Of a stretch of DNA of 64,000 nucleotides, positions 13,401 to 25,400 are shown piece by piece; within the stretch, counting starts at the first letter, position 1, and each line of letters begins with the position of its first letter. The notes below the pieces were generated by a model. It saw only the letters and a program-made list of their open reading frames with translations, ran no database searches and was not told the DNA's origin. The stretch lies in assembly GCA_964247055.1 (NCBI GenBank), contig OZ176055.1, positions 1,240,001 to 1,304,000 of the forward strand, read 5' to 3'. The DNA is from Paragordius varius. Its lineage: Eukaryota > Nematomorpha. The translations under genes and the position numbers were made by a program.

Positions 13401-16400
13401 TGTTGAATATAGTCCCTTATTCAAAACATAAATACTAACGAACAACTTGATCGGGCGACATTTTTTGAACAAATGGATTGCAATGCACGTGACGTGGCTA
13501 GTTTACTTAAAATATATGTGCGACAATTACCCAACCCTTTGTTAACCCGAAAACACATTATCAATTTTGCTCAAATTTCTAGTAAAAGAGCTTTTTGCAT
13601 TTTATTTATATACCTTGAACAATTCAAATTCACCCTTGAACAATTCAAATTCAATCTTAAGCAATTTAAATTCACCCTCGAACAATTCAAATTCGCTCTT
13701 AAACAATTTAAATTCACCCTCGAACAATTCAAATTCACCCCTTGTATGAAATTTTGTTTTAAATTAAAAAAATGCTGAAAAAATGATAAAATATGTCGTA
13801 AAAATATATTTCTTATAAGTCATGAGTTATAATAGCCCTTGAATTGTTCGAGGGTGTGAATGTGAATTGTAAATGGTATATTATGAAATCCTAAAATTTT
13901 GTCATATAACCATTATAAACTCTAAGGCAAATTATTTTAATTATGAATTAATCTTCTCTCAAATGTTTATTATGCATAATCAAAAAAGATAGATCCTAGA
14001 TTTCAATTAATTTAACTTTGCACTTCAATTACATAACATTATAGTCGATTTTTAAATCTACCAAACTTTTTATATACCATTTATACATCAATGTCGCCCT
14101 TGAAAATTTAAATTTACCCTCAAACAATTTATATGTTAAAAGAAATTATGTATAATTGAATATTATAAATTAGATATTTTTTATATTTTTAAAAAAATAA
14201 AATTTTACTTAAAATTAACTTAATACTGAAAGTATAATATACTATGCTATAAAAATTCATATTAATAACGAATTATATTAGCCCGAAAACATATTACCTA
14301 TTTTTAGGGTGAATTTAAATTGTTTAAGGGTGAATTTCAGCTGTAAATGGTATATTTGAAATGTACCAATAAATAATTTATGGAAAAATTACTCCTTTTC
14401 ATTAGTTGTATTTAGAAATATTGTAAAAAACATTTACACCTTAAAGTATATTAGTTTTTTTATTTTAAAGTTCTCATACCATAAATTAATTAGGTCAATC
14501 CATAGTGATATACCATTTAAAGATGAAATTCACCCTTAAACAATTTAAATTCACCCTAAAATAAATTATGTTTTTTCGAACTAATCTCATTATCAATAAA
14601 AATATATCTTTATGGCATAGTTTATTATTTTAATCTTAAAAAACAAATAATTTATTTTTTAAAATATATAAAATTTTAGGTAATTTTTATCCTAAAAAAA
14701 CATATAATTTATTTGAGGGTGAATTTGAATTGTTCAAGGGTAAATTTGAATTGTTTAAGGGTGAGTTTGAATTGTAAATGGTATATCAGTCATTGTTTTA
14801 ATATATTGTGTTGTATTCATGGTTGTAAAGTTTTTTCCCAATTAAATATAGAAATACCGGATTTGAATGATCAAATTTGTGCGCTTAATTACTTGATTAT
14901 ACTTTTACCCGATGTTCATAACCATACGTTTCGTGTAAGTATTACATCTATTTAGATTTTAACTAACCAAATATAAATATATATATACCATTTACACTTC
15001 GAATTCACCCTTGAACAAAATTCAAATTTACCTCAAAATAAATTAAATATATATTTTTGATTATTAAAAAATGAAATTTGGTTTAAAATTACATATAATA
15101 CGGAAATATAATAAACTATGGTACAAAGAGATAATTTGTATTAATGATGAATTATATTACCCCGAAAACACATAATTTATTTTATTGTTCGAGGGTGAAT
15201 TTGAATTTTTTAAGGGTGAATTCGAGATATAAATGATAAATATTGATATCATTTTTTTTTCTTTTTCAAAATTCACAAATTATTTTGTGAATGAATCTTT
15301 TTTATTTTTTTAGGATGTAACATTTAATCTTTAAAGGTGCGTGTGAATAGGCATAATTTCAATTTTCTGTACAAATTGAATGGCAAAGTTAAATACCTAT
15401 TTTATATTTTAATTCGTCTCCCATTATATTACATAGATTTTTTTCGTTTAAATTTTGCAATTTTTGCATTCATATGCCAAAACACTGCTAGTTTTTTTAA
15501 AATATTTTATATAAAATTTTACCATAAAAAAAGGTTTAATAAGTAATTTCTCGTTCTCGTTTTAGATGTTTGTAAAATTACTCAAAAACATTGCTCAACA
15601 TGCTCAACAAAATAAAATGGATTACGATAATTTAGCTCTTGTTTTAGCTCCCACACTTTTCCCCAAAGACCTGATAAGTCCTATTCATTTTGGGGGTAAT
15701 TTTTTACCCTGCTGCCATATACCAAACGGGATTCGAAATCCGCCACCACCCCCAGCAAATAATATAAAAAACAGCTGCAATAATAATGTTAAATATAATT
15801 CTCCACCATCCTCTCATAATAATACCAACGATACTACGTTTAATTTTTCCGTAGTTAACAATAAAAAGAACCAAAAACAGGTTGACCAAGTTAAACAATC
15901 ATCTGTTCTGCTTAAAATAATACTCTTACTCGATAATATACTTTGGAAGGTAAATAATTTTTAAATTAATATATACCATTTCCCAGTCTAAATAAACGTT
16001 TTCCCAGTCAATCGAAACATTTTCCCAGTCAATCGAAACATTTTCCCAGTCAATCGAAACGTTTTCCCAGTCAATCGAAACTTTTTCCCAGTCAATCAAA
16101 ACGTTTTCCTAGTCAATCGAAACATTTTCCCAGTCAATAGAAACATTTTCCCAGTCAATAAAAACATCCCAATTAATAAAAACGTTTTCCCAGTCAATAA
16201 AAACGGTTTTATTTTTGATGATAAGTATCAAAACAAGATAGAAAAATAACTTTTAACCATTATCAGCGTAATATTAGGATATTATTTTTTATAAAATCAC
16301 AATTATTTAATGATTTCCTATATATTCCAATACACAATCATTAATAATTTATTCTTTATAAGCTATATTAACTGAAAGAATATTTTGTGGTTTTTAAGTA

Positions 16401-19400
16401 TTTTTAAGAAAATATTTAATAATTTTTTTATTTTATCGATGGTTCGCATTAATATTCGAGGCTAACTTTTAAAGTCTATAGTTACGGATAATAAAATTTA
16501 TAAAAATATACCATTTTTATCTCAAATTGGTCATTTAACACTTCAAATTGGATCATAAACATGTCGAATTGTAAAAAATACTGTCGGAAAAAAATTTGAA
16601 CAAAACATGGTTTTATATATGTTTTTCATTAAAAAATATTTTATAAAAAAGGATATTCTAACACAATGGCTTTGCGGGCCGCATTTTTAACTCAAAAAGC
16701 ACGGCGTTCCGAATTCGTATTATATAAGGACATTCATAAATAATTTATTCGATCTAAAACATAAGACTGTAAAGCACATACACAATATATTTTTTAATTC
16801 GTTGTCAATTTTATAGACTCATTTAGAATAATAGCGTAAGAAATATGAATTTTACTAAGATCTTGTTGGCAAATTTTTGCATTGGATTTCCAAATTTTTC
16901 GCGGGCCGCACAAAGATACTCGGAAGGTCGCCTTAGGCCTCCCATGAACCAAATGATAAATATAAAAAATAGGGTAAAATTTATGTTTAAGACCCAATAT
17001 GATGTGTTAAATGACCAATTTGAGATAAAAATGGTATATTTTTATAAATTTTATTATCCGTAACTGTAAACTTTAAAAGTTAGCCTCGAATATTAATGCG
17101 AACCATCGATAAAATAAAAAAATAATTAAATATTTTCTTAAAAATACTTAAAAACCATAAAATATTCTTCCAGTTAATATAGCTTATAAAGAATAAATTA
17201 TTAATGATTGTGTATTGGAATATATAGGAAATTATTAAATAATTGTGATTTTATAAAAAATAATATCCTAATATTACGCTGATAATGGTTAAAAGTTATT
17301 TTTCTATCTTGTTTTGATACTTATCATTAAAAATAAAACCGTTTTTATTGACTGGGAAAATGTTTTTATTGACTGGGAAAATGTTTCTATTGACTGGGAA
17401 AATGTTTCGATTGACTGGGAAAACGTTTGATTGACTGGGAAAACGTTTCGATTGACTGGGAAAACGTTTCGATTGACTGGGAAAATGTTACGACTGACTG
17501 GGAAAACGTTTATTTAGACTGGGAAATGGTATAGTATATAAGGTCAGGGGTTAATTTTTTTAAGCACACCCCTAGACCTAATTAGTTTTCTTGCAAAAAT
17601 ACTTTAAATTCTAGTTATTTTTAATTTATAATTTAATTATATTTTGGACGTTTAACAAAGATTACCAGTAGTAATCGAAAATTTACGATAAATTCATATA
17701 ATTTTAGCTGAATTATAATTGCAATATAATAATTTAGTTAATATCCTTTCTAATAATATCAATATTATCATTTTTAACAGTTGATCATTGATAAAACTGT
17801 TTAATCGGTTTACCTTTGTATGTTTTTTTCTTAATTATAATAATCTGGCTATTAATTAGTTTATGATTCAAATTTTTAGACCCTCAATCAATCGCGTTTT
17901 ATAGATGTGCTAGGAATAATTTTGTTAACTGTTTAAGTTTTAATTTAAGAAAATATGACATTTTTTAAAACAAATGTTTCTATATGTTATTTATTTTCAC
18001 TTAATTTCACAAAATATTTTGTTTTTGCAGATACCAGAATATTTTATTGATCAACTGAGGATTATAAATGAGGACAAACAGAAAAAAGGAAAAAAAGTAT
18101 ACCATATATTGTTTATATTCATAGAAAACTAATTGTGAATATCCGTGTGCTCTTGCAAAACCCTTCAATTGCAATATGGTACGTTTTTAATATTAAATTA
18201 CACAATAAATTTTAAAACATTTTTATGACCTTAAGAGTGTATTCATTAATTAACTTATTTAATAAAACCTAAAAATATAAAAATTATAAAAAAAATTTTT
18301 TTAAATTTTTTCCTGTCATTTACTTTTTTTACCTTGTTTGTTAACTCGTTACCTTGCAACATATTATAATAATTTAGTTAATTTACATAGGTATATATTA
18401 TAATTTACCCAGCCAATTTTTGATTACTAATTTTTATTCCGCATTAATTTAACTATTTTTTGAAAGCTATCCAACTGGCTCGAAGTTACGAAAATTTCCA
18501 AAAATTGATTTACAGTAAAAATTGAAATTATAAGGACAAATTTAAAAACTAATTGTTTTGAATTGTAAAGCTTGAAATAGATATGTAAATTGGCAAAACA
18601 ATTAATTATATATTTTACAATTGTAAATACATCATTTATGCTAGAAAAATCTTGGTTTTAACAAGTATGGATGTCCTTTAAAAATATGTCTATATTTTAC
18701 GTTTCGTCCGTATAATTTTGATTTTTACTTTTTTATATATTCCCTTTTATCACAACGAAATATCAACTCATTATATATATATATATATATATATATTATT
18801 GATCTGGAGCCCTAATATATATTGGCTCTGTTTTGTATATTGTAACTATAAATCCAATTATTATTGTATTTACAAAGAAAATTAAAATTTTTTACATTGT
18901 TACCCATATTTATTTCTTTTATGATCACTTTAGGATATGGTTGAGGTTGATATCCCAGTCGAAATGATTGATCGAAGTATCCGAAAAATTATAACAACTC
19001 AAATAAATCGAACCGATAAAGTGGGAAAAGTTATTGAGAAATGTCAAAACTTTCTATTCATTTCGGCGTTGAATCACGTCGTCTTATATGAATGTTCAGG
19101 CAATATTGGTTAGTTTTTTAGTTTAAAAGGGGAATTCATAATAATTAGAAAACTTAAATTAAAGTAGTCAGTCAGGTTTAATCGGTCGGTTATAAATGCT
19201 TTTAAGTTGGGGTTGGGAGTTTGTAATAATATTAACCCAAAATTTGAAAATGTGTGTATCATATTATCATTATTTTTATAAATGTAAACATACGTTTTTA
19301 ATTGATTTTACTTTGTTTATAATTGTTATGATGTTTGATATGTCAACTTTCAACATGCGCATTTTTAAGCCTTAAAATAATAATATCCTATTTACTGTAA

Positions 19401-19840
19401 ACAATTTAAAATAAAGTATAAAATCAATTAAGAACGTATGTTTTACATTTATAAACCTACATGACTGCAACAGTACATTTCCAAATTATAAAAAATTTAA
19501 GAAAAAAAAATCTAATTTAAATTTATGAAACTGAAATTTAATATATATTACATTCAACGCCAGTTTTGTTATTAATTTAACAAATTTTTATTTTTAGTAT
19601 GATTGATTTTGGATAGAATTATTTGCATCTAAAAGAAGTCAGACCGAACATTTTTTTTCCTTAAGGATTAAAACAAAATTTGTATTAAAATTAGTGTTAT
19701 ATATATATATATCAATTTATATAATATATTTTTGTTTGTAATATATAGTTGAAAGGCGATTAAATCCATCCTATAACTTATTTGCAATATTGGAAAAAAA
19801 TCCAAGCTGTATTTTATTACTCAGGGAACATCAAAATTAA
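7479..19840 (+). CDS. RhoGAP of the ARHGAP18/28/40 (conundrum-like) family, 13 exons, 726 aa
   Basis: Exons: 7479-7497, 7525-7587, 7612-7917, 7977-8093, 8181-8350, 8862-9299, 10456-10533, 13413-13581, 14831-14934, 15566-15949, 18031-18096, 18934-19108, 19749-19840. All phases close. The N-terminus has the family's short Trp motif (EVLWFEDIGLGHVTELYR), then a disordered Asn-rich part. MKEIKKLALMELTIIFER is the conserved helix before the GAP domain. The RhoGAP domain runs from about GLEEMLANDRK through EEGIFRISGSAHRIK (arginine finger in GIFR), RDVASLLKIYVRQLPNPLL, ALNYLIILLPDVHNHTFR to NKMDYDNLALVLAPTLF. The C-terminal IPEYFIDQLR and LYECSGNI segments match the ARHGAP18 tail. It should stimulate GTP hydrolysis by Rho-type GTPases at the cortex or cytoskeleton. 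AATAAA lies at 19901. The first exon (six codons) is the least certain; GAP identity is very secure, subfamily fairly secure. Confidence 0.9.
7498..7524 (+). other. 27-nt intron, RhoGAP intron 1
   Basis: GTTTTC...CTTTAG between a six-codon first exon and the conserved Trp-motif exon. It joins in phase 1, and unspliced reading meets TAA inside the intron. The start exon itself is inferred. Confidence 0.55.
7588..7611 (+). other. 24-nt intron, RhoGAP intron 2
   Basis: GTATAT...GGATAG splits ELYR from GKIDQNDLRQEI. The length is a multiple of three but unspliced reading hits TAA. Removing it joins two segments that are contiguous in ARHGAP18-type proteins. Confidence 0.75.
8373..8537. mobile_element. 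Tc1/mariner-type MITE, 165 bp
   Basis: TA-flanked, with terminal inverted repeats of about 36 bp: TACAGTACCGGATGGC... on the left and ...GCCACTGTA on the right. Both arms include AAAACAATATTAGTCCATAA. It lies in intron 5 of the RhoGAP gene. TACAGT ends with TA flanks are typical of non-autonomous Tc1/mariner elements. Confidence 0.7.
11734..12706. mobile_element. Foldback MITE, class A, with internal cargo repeat
   Basis: Begins TACCATTTGCACATCAAGAG and ends CTTGATGTGCAAATGGTA, flanked by TA. The left arm carries units of the type GTCCTTGAACACTTCAAG, one interval being 21 nt. The interior, about 11910-12330, is a separate GC-richer repeat (R6) that recurs at 51880-52560. Sits in RhoGAP intron 7. 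No ORF of note. Confidence 0.75.
13611..13878. mobile_element. Foldback MITE, class B
   Basis: Left arm is an array of about six 21-nt units (CTTGAACAATTCAAATTCAC type). The right arm is the inverted form, ending TGTGAATTGTAAATGGTA. It starts 29 nt after the donor of RhoGAP exon 8, so the long ORF leaving that exon reads through the array without meaning. Confidence 0.75.
14075..14352. mobile_element. Foldback MITE, class B
   Basis: TACCATTTATACATC at the left, CAGCTGTAAATGGTA at the right, TA on both sides. Arms contain degenerate AATTTAAATTCACCC units. RhoGAP intron 8. Confidence 0.7.
14511..14783. mobile_element. Foldback MITE, class B
   Basis: TACCATTTAAAGATG to TTGAATTGTAAATGGTA, with CACCCTTAAACAATTTAAAT units at the left and their inverse at the right. 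It ends 47 nt before RhoGAP exon 9. Confidence 0.7.
14986..15238. mobile_element. Foldback MITE, class B
   Basis: Left end TACCATTTACACTTCG; right end degraded (ATATAAATGATA). Same class as the neighbours at 13611, 14075 and 14511. It begins 51 nt after RhoGAP exon 9, so that exon is bracketed by complementary arms. Confidence 0.65.
15974..17531. mobile_element. Foldback element, class C: 1.56 kb near-perfect palindrome
   Basis: Arms 15974-16508 and 17037-17531 are nearly identical inverted copies. Each begins with an array of 21-nt units (CCCAGTCAATCGAAACG plus four bases): about eleven units on the left and nine on the right. A further unique stretch of about 300 bp, also inverted, follows. 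Ends are TACCATTTCCCAGTC and GACTGGGAAATGGTA with TA flanks. The centre is occupied by another element (16509-17036). Located in RhoGAP intron 10. Confidence 0.85.
16509..17036. mobile_element. Foldback MITE, class D, nested in the class C element
   Basis: 528 bp, from TACCATTTTTATCTC to GAGATAAAAATGGTA, at the dyad centre of the class C element. Subterminal units CAAATTGGTCATTTAACAC and CAAATTGGATCATAAACA are spaced 21 nt apart. The interior includes a GCGGGCCGC-like motif. Overlapping ORFs on both strands here are palindrome artefacts. Confidence 0.8.
18511..18728. mobile_element. MITE family R2
   Basis: Begins TACAGTAAAAATTGAAATTA and ends with the inverse of ACGGACAAAACGTAAAATAT. Other copies or parts of copies lie at 20150-20400, 26055-26130, 31474-31741, 33574-34359, 34508-34776 and 54595-54881. 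Long inverted repeats of about 80 bp contain GACAACCATACTTTTT. RhoGAP intron 11. Confidence 0.7.
19277..19456. mobile_element. Short palindromic MITE, 180 bp
   Basis: TATAAATGTAAACATACG... recurs inverted as ...CGTATGTTTTACATTTATA, with arms of about 50 bp including TTAATTGATTTTA. Lies in RhoGAP intron 12. No other copy was noticed in the window. Confidence 0.6.
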
Positions 19841-21289
19841 TCATTTTAAAGGTTTGAAGTGGATTTCCAATGGTGATAGCAAAACAAATTTTTTTGTTTT
19901 AATAAAAAAATATTAAATTAATAATTTATTAACCTATATCTATATCCCAAATTTTTACTAGCAAATAACAAATTATCATACATATATTTTTATACACACA
20001 TATATACATTTTTGTAATATAGTTTTAATAAATTTTATTCGGTGTTTAAATCAAAATTGCGCATAAAAAGTCAAACTTTCACAGGTAAAAACTAAACTCT
20101 AACATGGTCATAATTGTGGAATATTTTGTCTTAATGTAAATTTCATACCTACAGTAAAAATATAAAGACAAATATTTTTTTGTAAAAGACTATCATAAAT
20201 TTTAAATCATTTTTTTATATATAACTCATTGTTAACAACAGTATTAATTAAATGTTTATTGTTAACACAATAAATTACATATTTTGCGATTGTTATTAGA
20301 ATGATTTTTATAGGATGAATCAAAGTTAAAAAAGTATGATTATCTTTTGAAAAAAATTTATATTTTTACGTTTTGTCCGTTTAATGTAAATTTCGCATTT
20401 AAAAAGTAGAATGACCTGCAAAAAATTTTGTTGGATACAACAAAACGCTTTTTAGTTATTTCTGTTTTCAGTTCTGGTGTCTACCTATATGATTTATTGT
20501 TTTGTACAAAATGCGTTAATTTATGTTCAAAAGATATTTTTGTTCCAATGTTGTTTGGTCAAATGATTTACTTCCATTTGCAATAACGGGGATACCTTTA
20601 TTGTAGACAAGAAACTGCAAAAATTTCTAGTATTCTTGTTAAGGTTAAAAAATAAAATGCTTTATTTTGTTGAATTGTTGCTTACTATCGCCTAATAATA
20701 TCTTTTACAACTATGTTACGGGTTTAATAAGTCGAATAAAAATTGTTTATAGTATGAATTAAAAAAATACAATATTATATAATTATAATCATAAAAATAT
20801 ATTAACAATTTTCCCCAGCAGGAGCGCTTCCAGTAGAACCTTCGAAAAAAATTTTTATTATAAAAAAGCTCAACATTTTATTTAATCACAGTTTTTTACC
20901 TTTGTAAATCTGCAGCGCTGTCAAGTGTGCGGGTGTAAAATATATTTTATTTTTTGCGTAAGTGAAATTTTTGTGATAAAAGTATATTAGACCCTTTACA
21001 TTATGTCCTTAAACTATTTCAGTAAAATACATCTCAAACTGTACTAATATAGATCGGACCCGTGTGTTTTATAATTTGACGGTAAAATATACTGTTTTGG
21101 TTACAAATTGGAAAAATTGCGTAAAATTAAAGCGGTGCTTATTTCGCATATCAGGTCTATTCATAATTATTACCGTTTTTTTTGGTAAAAACACATGTAA
21201 TTTAAAGAAATCAAATTTATTTTATTCATATTATACATCGGCTGCTACACATTTCGCATATCTCAGGTAATATATAAATGCCTGCTAGA
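19841..21289. other. Intergenic, repeats only
   Basis: Holds a diverged R2 repeat (about 20150-20400: ACAGTAAAAATATAAAGACA and the inverted GTTTTGTCCG). The rest is AT-rich sequence with no recognised coding region. Confidence 0.5.
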
Positions 21290-22270
21290 AAAGAGATTGA
21301 CTTTTGCTGAAAACCATTCAGTCAAGCCAGAATCCGACCTCTTCAAAATTATCAAAATGCCGCTCGGCCATGGCGTATCTCCGTCAGGTCAGGAGAGTTT
21401 AGCAGATGCGGAAAAAACTCCAATCAACTGGTTTTGCCGTGTGAGACGGATCATTGTCATGTAGCAAATTCATTTTGCTATTTTTTTCTGGCTCGCTTCC
21501 ATTAATGCATGGTTTTAATTAAGTATTTGTTAGGGATAATGTATAAAGGACACTTTAAAAGCTCATAATGCACAATACCGATCTGGTCCAGAGTAGGTTT
21601 TTTGCCCTGATTTCGCCTTATTGTGGATGTAACGGCTTGCCAGGAAGATAACAAAGATTTTTCGTTTTGAATTTACAAAATTCAGGCCATTTTTTATCAC
21701 TCATCCAATTCGATACAAAAATGCTATCTTTTCGTGACGACGAAGCAGGATTTGACAAGTCACTTTGCGATTTAAGATTGACGTTAATTTATACTTTGTC
21801 AAACCCTTTTACCAAGTTTTTTGGTCCTTCCCATTAATCGTAGACATCTATTGATTGTTTTTTTGTGATACATGTATCTTCTAATTGTAGTTAAGTTTAT
21901 GTTGGCTCATTATTCATCACTCTTGCACTTTATAGCCTTTGCAGTTGTGTAAACCAGAGCGCCGATTCTCTTTCAGAGTGTAATCTCAATGTTGAATTTT
22001 TCGAAACCATGTTTCACTATTATAATCGATCGAACTCACAATATGTTTCTGCCAGTAAACGATATCTTACAGCAACGTTTTTCTTCTAACGGCAATGCGT
22101 GCCGCAAATGTTTCTTTTCTGTCACAAAATTCGGCATAATTACTGATTAACGCTAGTTTTTGGTGAACTCAACTTGTGTGTTGTGTATTTGTTAATCATT
22201 TAAAGTCAGATGAACAAAATGAAGTACTAAAATTTAGTCGTCTGCCTACTTTCTCTGACGCCTTCTCATA
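21290..22270 (-). pseudogene. Degenerate mariner transposase
   Basis: Read on the minus strand, fragments in several frames follow the mariner transposase order. These are EKKHLRHALP near the N-terminus, KTINRCLRLMGRTKKLGK, LLRRHEKIAFLYRI, YELLKCPLYIIPNKYLIK, LLHDNDPSHTAKPV, and HFDNFEEVGFWL near the C-terminus. LLHDN..HTAKPV is the block around the second catalytic Asp of DD34D mariners. Multiple stops and frameshifts interrupt it, so it is inactive. I could not define its terminal repeats. It lies between the RhoGAP and BTB-BACK genes. Confidence 0.75.
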
Positions 22271-22401
22271 TATAAACCGGTATTGTATGAATATTATTAT
22301 AATCAACAATCAAAATAATGTTTGATATTGTTATGATTAGATTTAATGCTTTTTTTACTTAATTTTTTGTTTTTATTTGAATAAAGCAGCGGGAAAAATT
22401 T

Positions 22402-25400
22402 ATGAACCCAGAAAACGTTTTAAGTAATAAAATAGTTAACGTTTCGCCCAAAAATTTATCGGACCATTACATTCGTTATGGTATATTTTTCTTGAATATA
22501 ATTTAAATTCTATTGATGTTTTAAAATTAAATTGAAGTACTATTTAGGTGAGTTTATTTCAGAAGTTTTATGGAACAATGGATCCATAATTCAACCAGAT
22601 TTTAGTGTTGAATTACCTTGTGGTAGCTTCAAAGCCCATAAAATAGTTTTTGCTTGTAATTCCAACCTTTTTCGAGATTGGTTTAAGCGACAGAGTTTGA
22701 TATTCAAAAGTGAAACATACAATCTCAAAAATGAATCTTTCCAGTTTGTGAGTAAAAAACGATTTTTTCAAGTATTAAAGGTAAGTCCACATAATAAAAT
22801 ATTTAAAATTTGAAAAGTAATGAGAAAAACCCACTTATTAGAACTGAAACTGTTATTGTGAAACCGGCTTTAGCTTTTTAGAACTGTCTTAAATCCAAAA
22901 AACCAAAAATAGAGATCCATATTAGAACCGCGGTGGCTCCCGTAAAAGTTAAATGTTAATTTTTTAGTTAATTAAAAATTTGTGCCTCTTCGTTATTTTA
23001 ATTTTGTTGTTTATTGTAAACATTTGAATAAAAAAAGTATTTTTTAATATTAAGATGTGAATTTAACCATTTAAATCCAACAGAACAAAATCGGTATCGA
23101 AACCATTTTTTATAGCAAAATTAATGAAACCAAAATTAATTTTGGAACCAATATCAAAAACAATCATCCCGGTTAAATCTCTGATAATTCCTTAATTATA
23201 TATTGAAATTTTGAAATTATTCCAATAAACTTTAAAATGAATTACCTTTACATACATTAACTAACTCGATTTATTAAGGGTAAAATTTAAAAAAGTATTT
23301 GAAGTAAGTTTCATAGGATTTATATTATATGAGGCACTAATAAAATATTGAAGAAAGAGTCAATAAGTATATTGAAGAATTAATTATATGTGTCGAATTT
23401 AAAAATAATTTTTTATTTAAACAACCAATTTATCAAACTTTTTGTATAAAACTATTAATATTTTTGTAAAATTTTAACTTTGAATTTTAAAAAATTCATA
23501 TATTCACGTGCAAAAGTTTCTCTATACTGGAACCATAAGCATTCAAAGGGAAGATATTGCAGAATTGCAAGAAATATCCAAAAAATTGGGTATGAAAAGC
23601 TTAATGGACATTTGTGAATTGGTAAATATTACAATAATTATGCCTATTTAAACTTAGATTAGCCTAGATTTTAAATACAATATAAGTAGGTATATATTGC
23701 TAAAGTTTTAATTATCGCCAAATAGCATATACAACAAAGGGTAGTATTATTGGCTTATAATTATTTTTCTGACTTTTTACTATTATTAGCCAATAATAAT
23801 TCTTTTTGCTAGATATGCTATTTGGCAATAATTATAACTTTCTAGAAATGTATTCTTATTCATTGTAAAATTACGACAAGTAAAAAATAAACCATTTTTA
23901 ATGTTTTGTGTCTGTATATTATGAATTTAATATTTATAAATTTTCCCAAGCGAAATAGAAAATTACAAAATTATAAAATTCATGATTTAATATACAGTCA
24001 TGTATCCTTTATTTTATCAAATTTTTATATTTTTTCGTTTAATGGGTATAATTATTTGGTAAAGAATGGAAAAACAAAAGCTCTATGTTAATTCTTATAC
24101 TTTTTTGGTGAATATAATATTGTTAATCCCATTGATCTCTTGTTTTTTCCATTCTTTACCAAATATCTAACCCATTTAACGAAAAAAATAAATTTATAAA
24201 AAAAAGGATTTATGACAGTAATTGAAATCAATGGTAAAATACTATTAAATTCATTGATTTTATTTTATGAATCTAACACGCACACATTAAATTAAAATAA
24301 ATAAATTTCATTACTATATTAATTTCAGTCATTGTACACTTTAAATAAAATGCCCAATTCGACGGATCCAAATGTTAATCTTAACATTGAAAGCTTAGAA
24401 AAAGTATCTTCTTCTGACTCTAGCCTCAAATCATCAACCCAAAAATCAAAGGACCAAAGAGTTACGACGGCACATTTAAATAGAATACTAGAAGAAAATA
24501 GCCAAAATATTGGGTACGTTATCGTAACTTGTGATTTTAATTTAAATTCCAATCATATGGAAAAACATTTAAATGGTTAAAACAATGTTTATACATTGAT
24601 TTAAAAAGGGAATTTGAAAAATTTATAATGATTCTGGGGTGGGAACCAACGGATCAAAACTCGCATTTAGATCGTTTTCTATCCTATGTTAAATTTGATC
24701 AAATGAAAGATGACGAGCTGGATAGTTGTTTGAAACAAATCACCTCACTCCCCGAGCTAATTTCATACAAAGTTATTATAGAACGGTAAATTCCATTGAA
24801 ATTTAAATATGAATTATAGCTATGAAATATATATTAGGATCTACAAATATTGCGTTCAAAATCAGGAGATATGAAAAATTAACATAAGAAAATATATATA
24901 CATATTCTGAACATAAAATTTATCAGGATTATCAGGGTGCTTTTGGTTTTGGTTAACAAAGGTATTTTACACTTTTTTGGTCAGTGCTTTATATCAGAAA
25001 ATGGCAAAATTTGCGCATTTCCGATGAAATAATTATACTAAATTTTGATGTCAACTAAAAATAATTTCTAAAAAATTCATACTTTCATAAAGCAAAATTT
25101 TATTCGTATTCCATACTATTTTGCGGCATGATGGAAACGGTTTAAAAACGCTTTAAGATATCAAAAAAAACTTTTATACATAATTCAATGATGCTGGACT
25201 TTTTATCACCTTAGAATTTTAAACTATTCGTTCCTCTTCAAATCTATGTTAAACGCACTACTTTTAAATCCTATTTTACATAAATTTTATACTTTATAGT
25301 TCCCACTCATGTAGGATTCCAAAAGAAAACAGTATAAATGTTTTATACATTAATAAACCAGATGACAAGAAGAAATGAAAAACAAAAAACGATATTTTTT

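Noticed and set aside
15974-16210. CRISPR-like direct repeats
   Set aside because: The 21-nt units are contiguous with no unique spacers and are mirrored by an inverted array at the other end of the same element, so this is a transposon arm in a eukaryotic intron.
16794-17063. Overlapping ORFs on both strands
   Set aside because: Located in the class D palindrome. No motif, codon bias or splice context supports coding.
21064-21270. 68-codon ORF upstream of the mariner remnant
   Set aside because: No similarity to transposase or to any family I know, and composition typical of AT-rich noise.
24325-24552. Minus-strand ORF opposite BTB-BACK exon 4
   Set aside because: Shadow of the coding exon on the plus strand.
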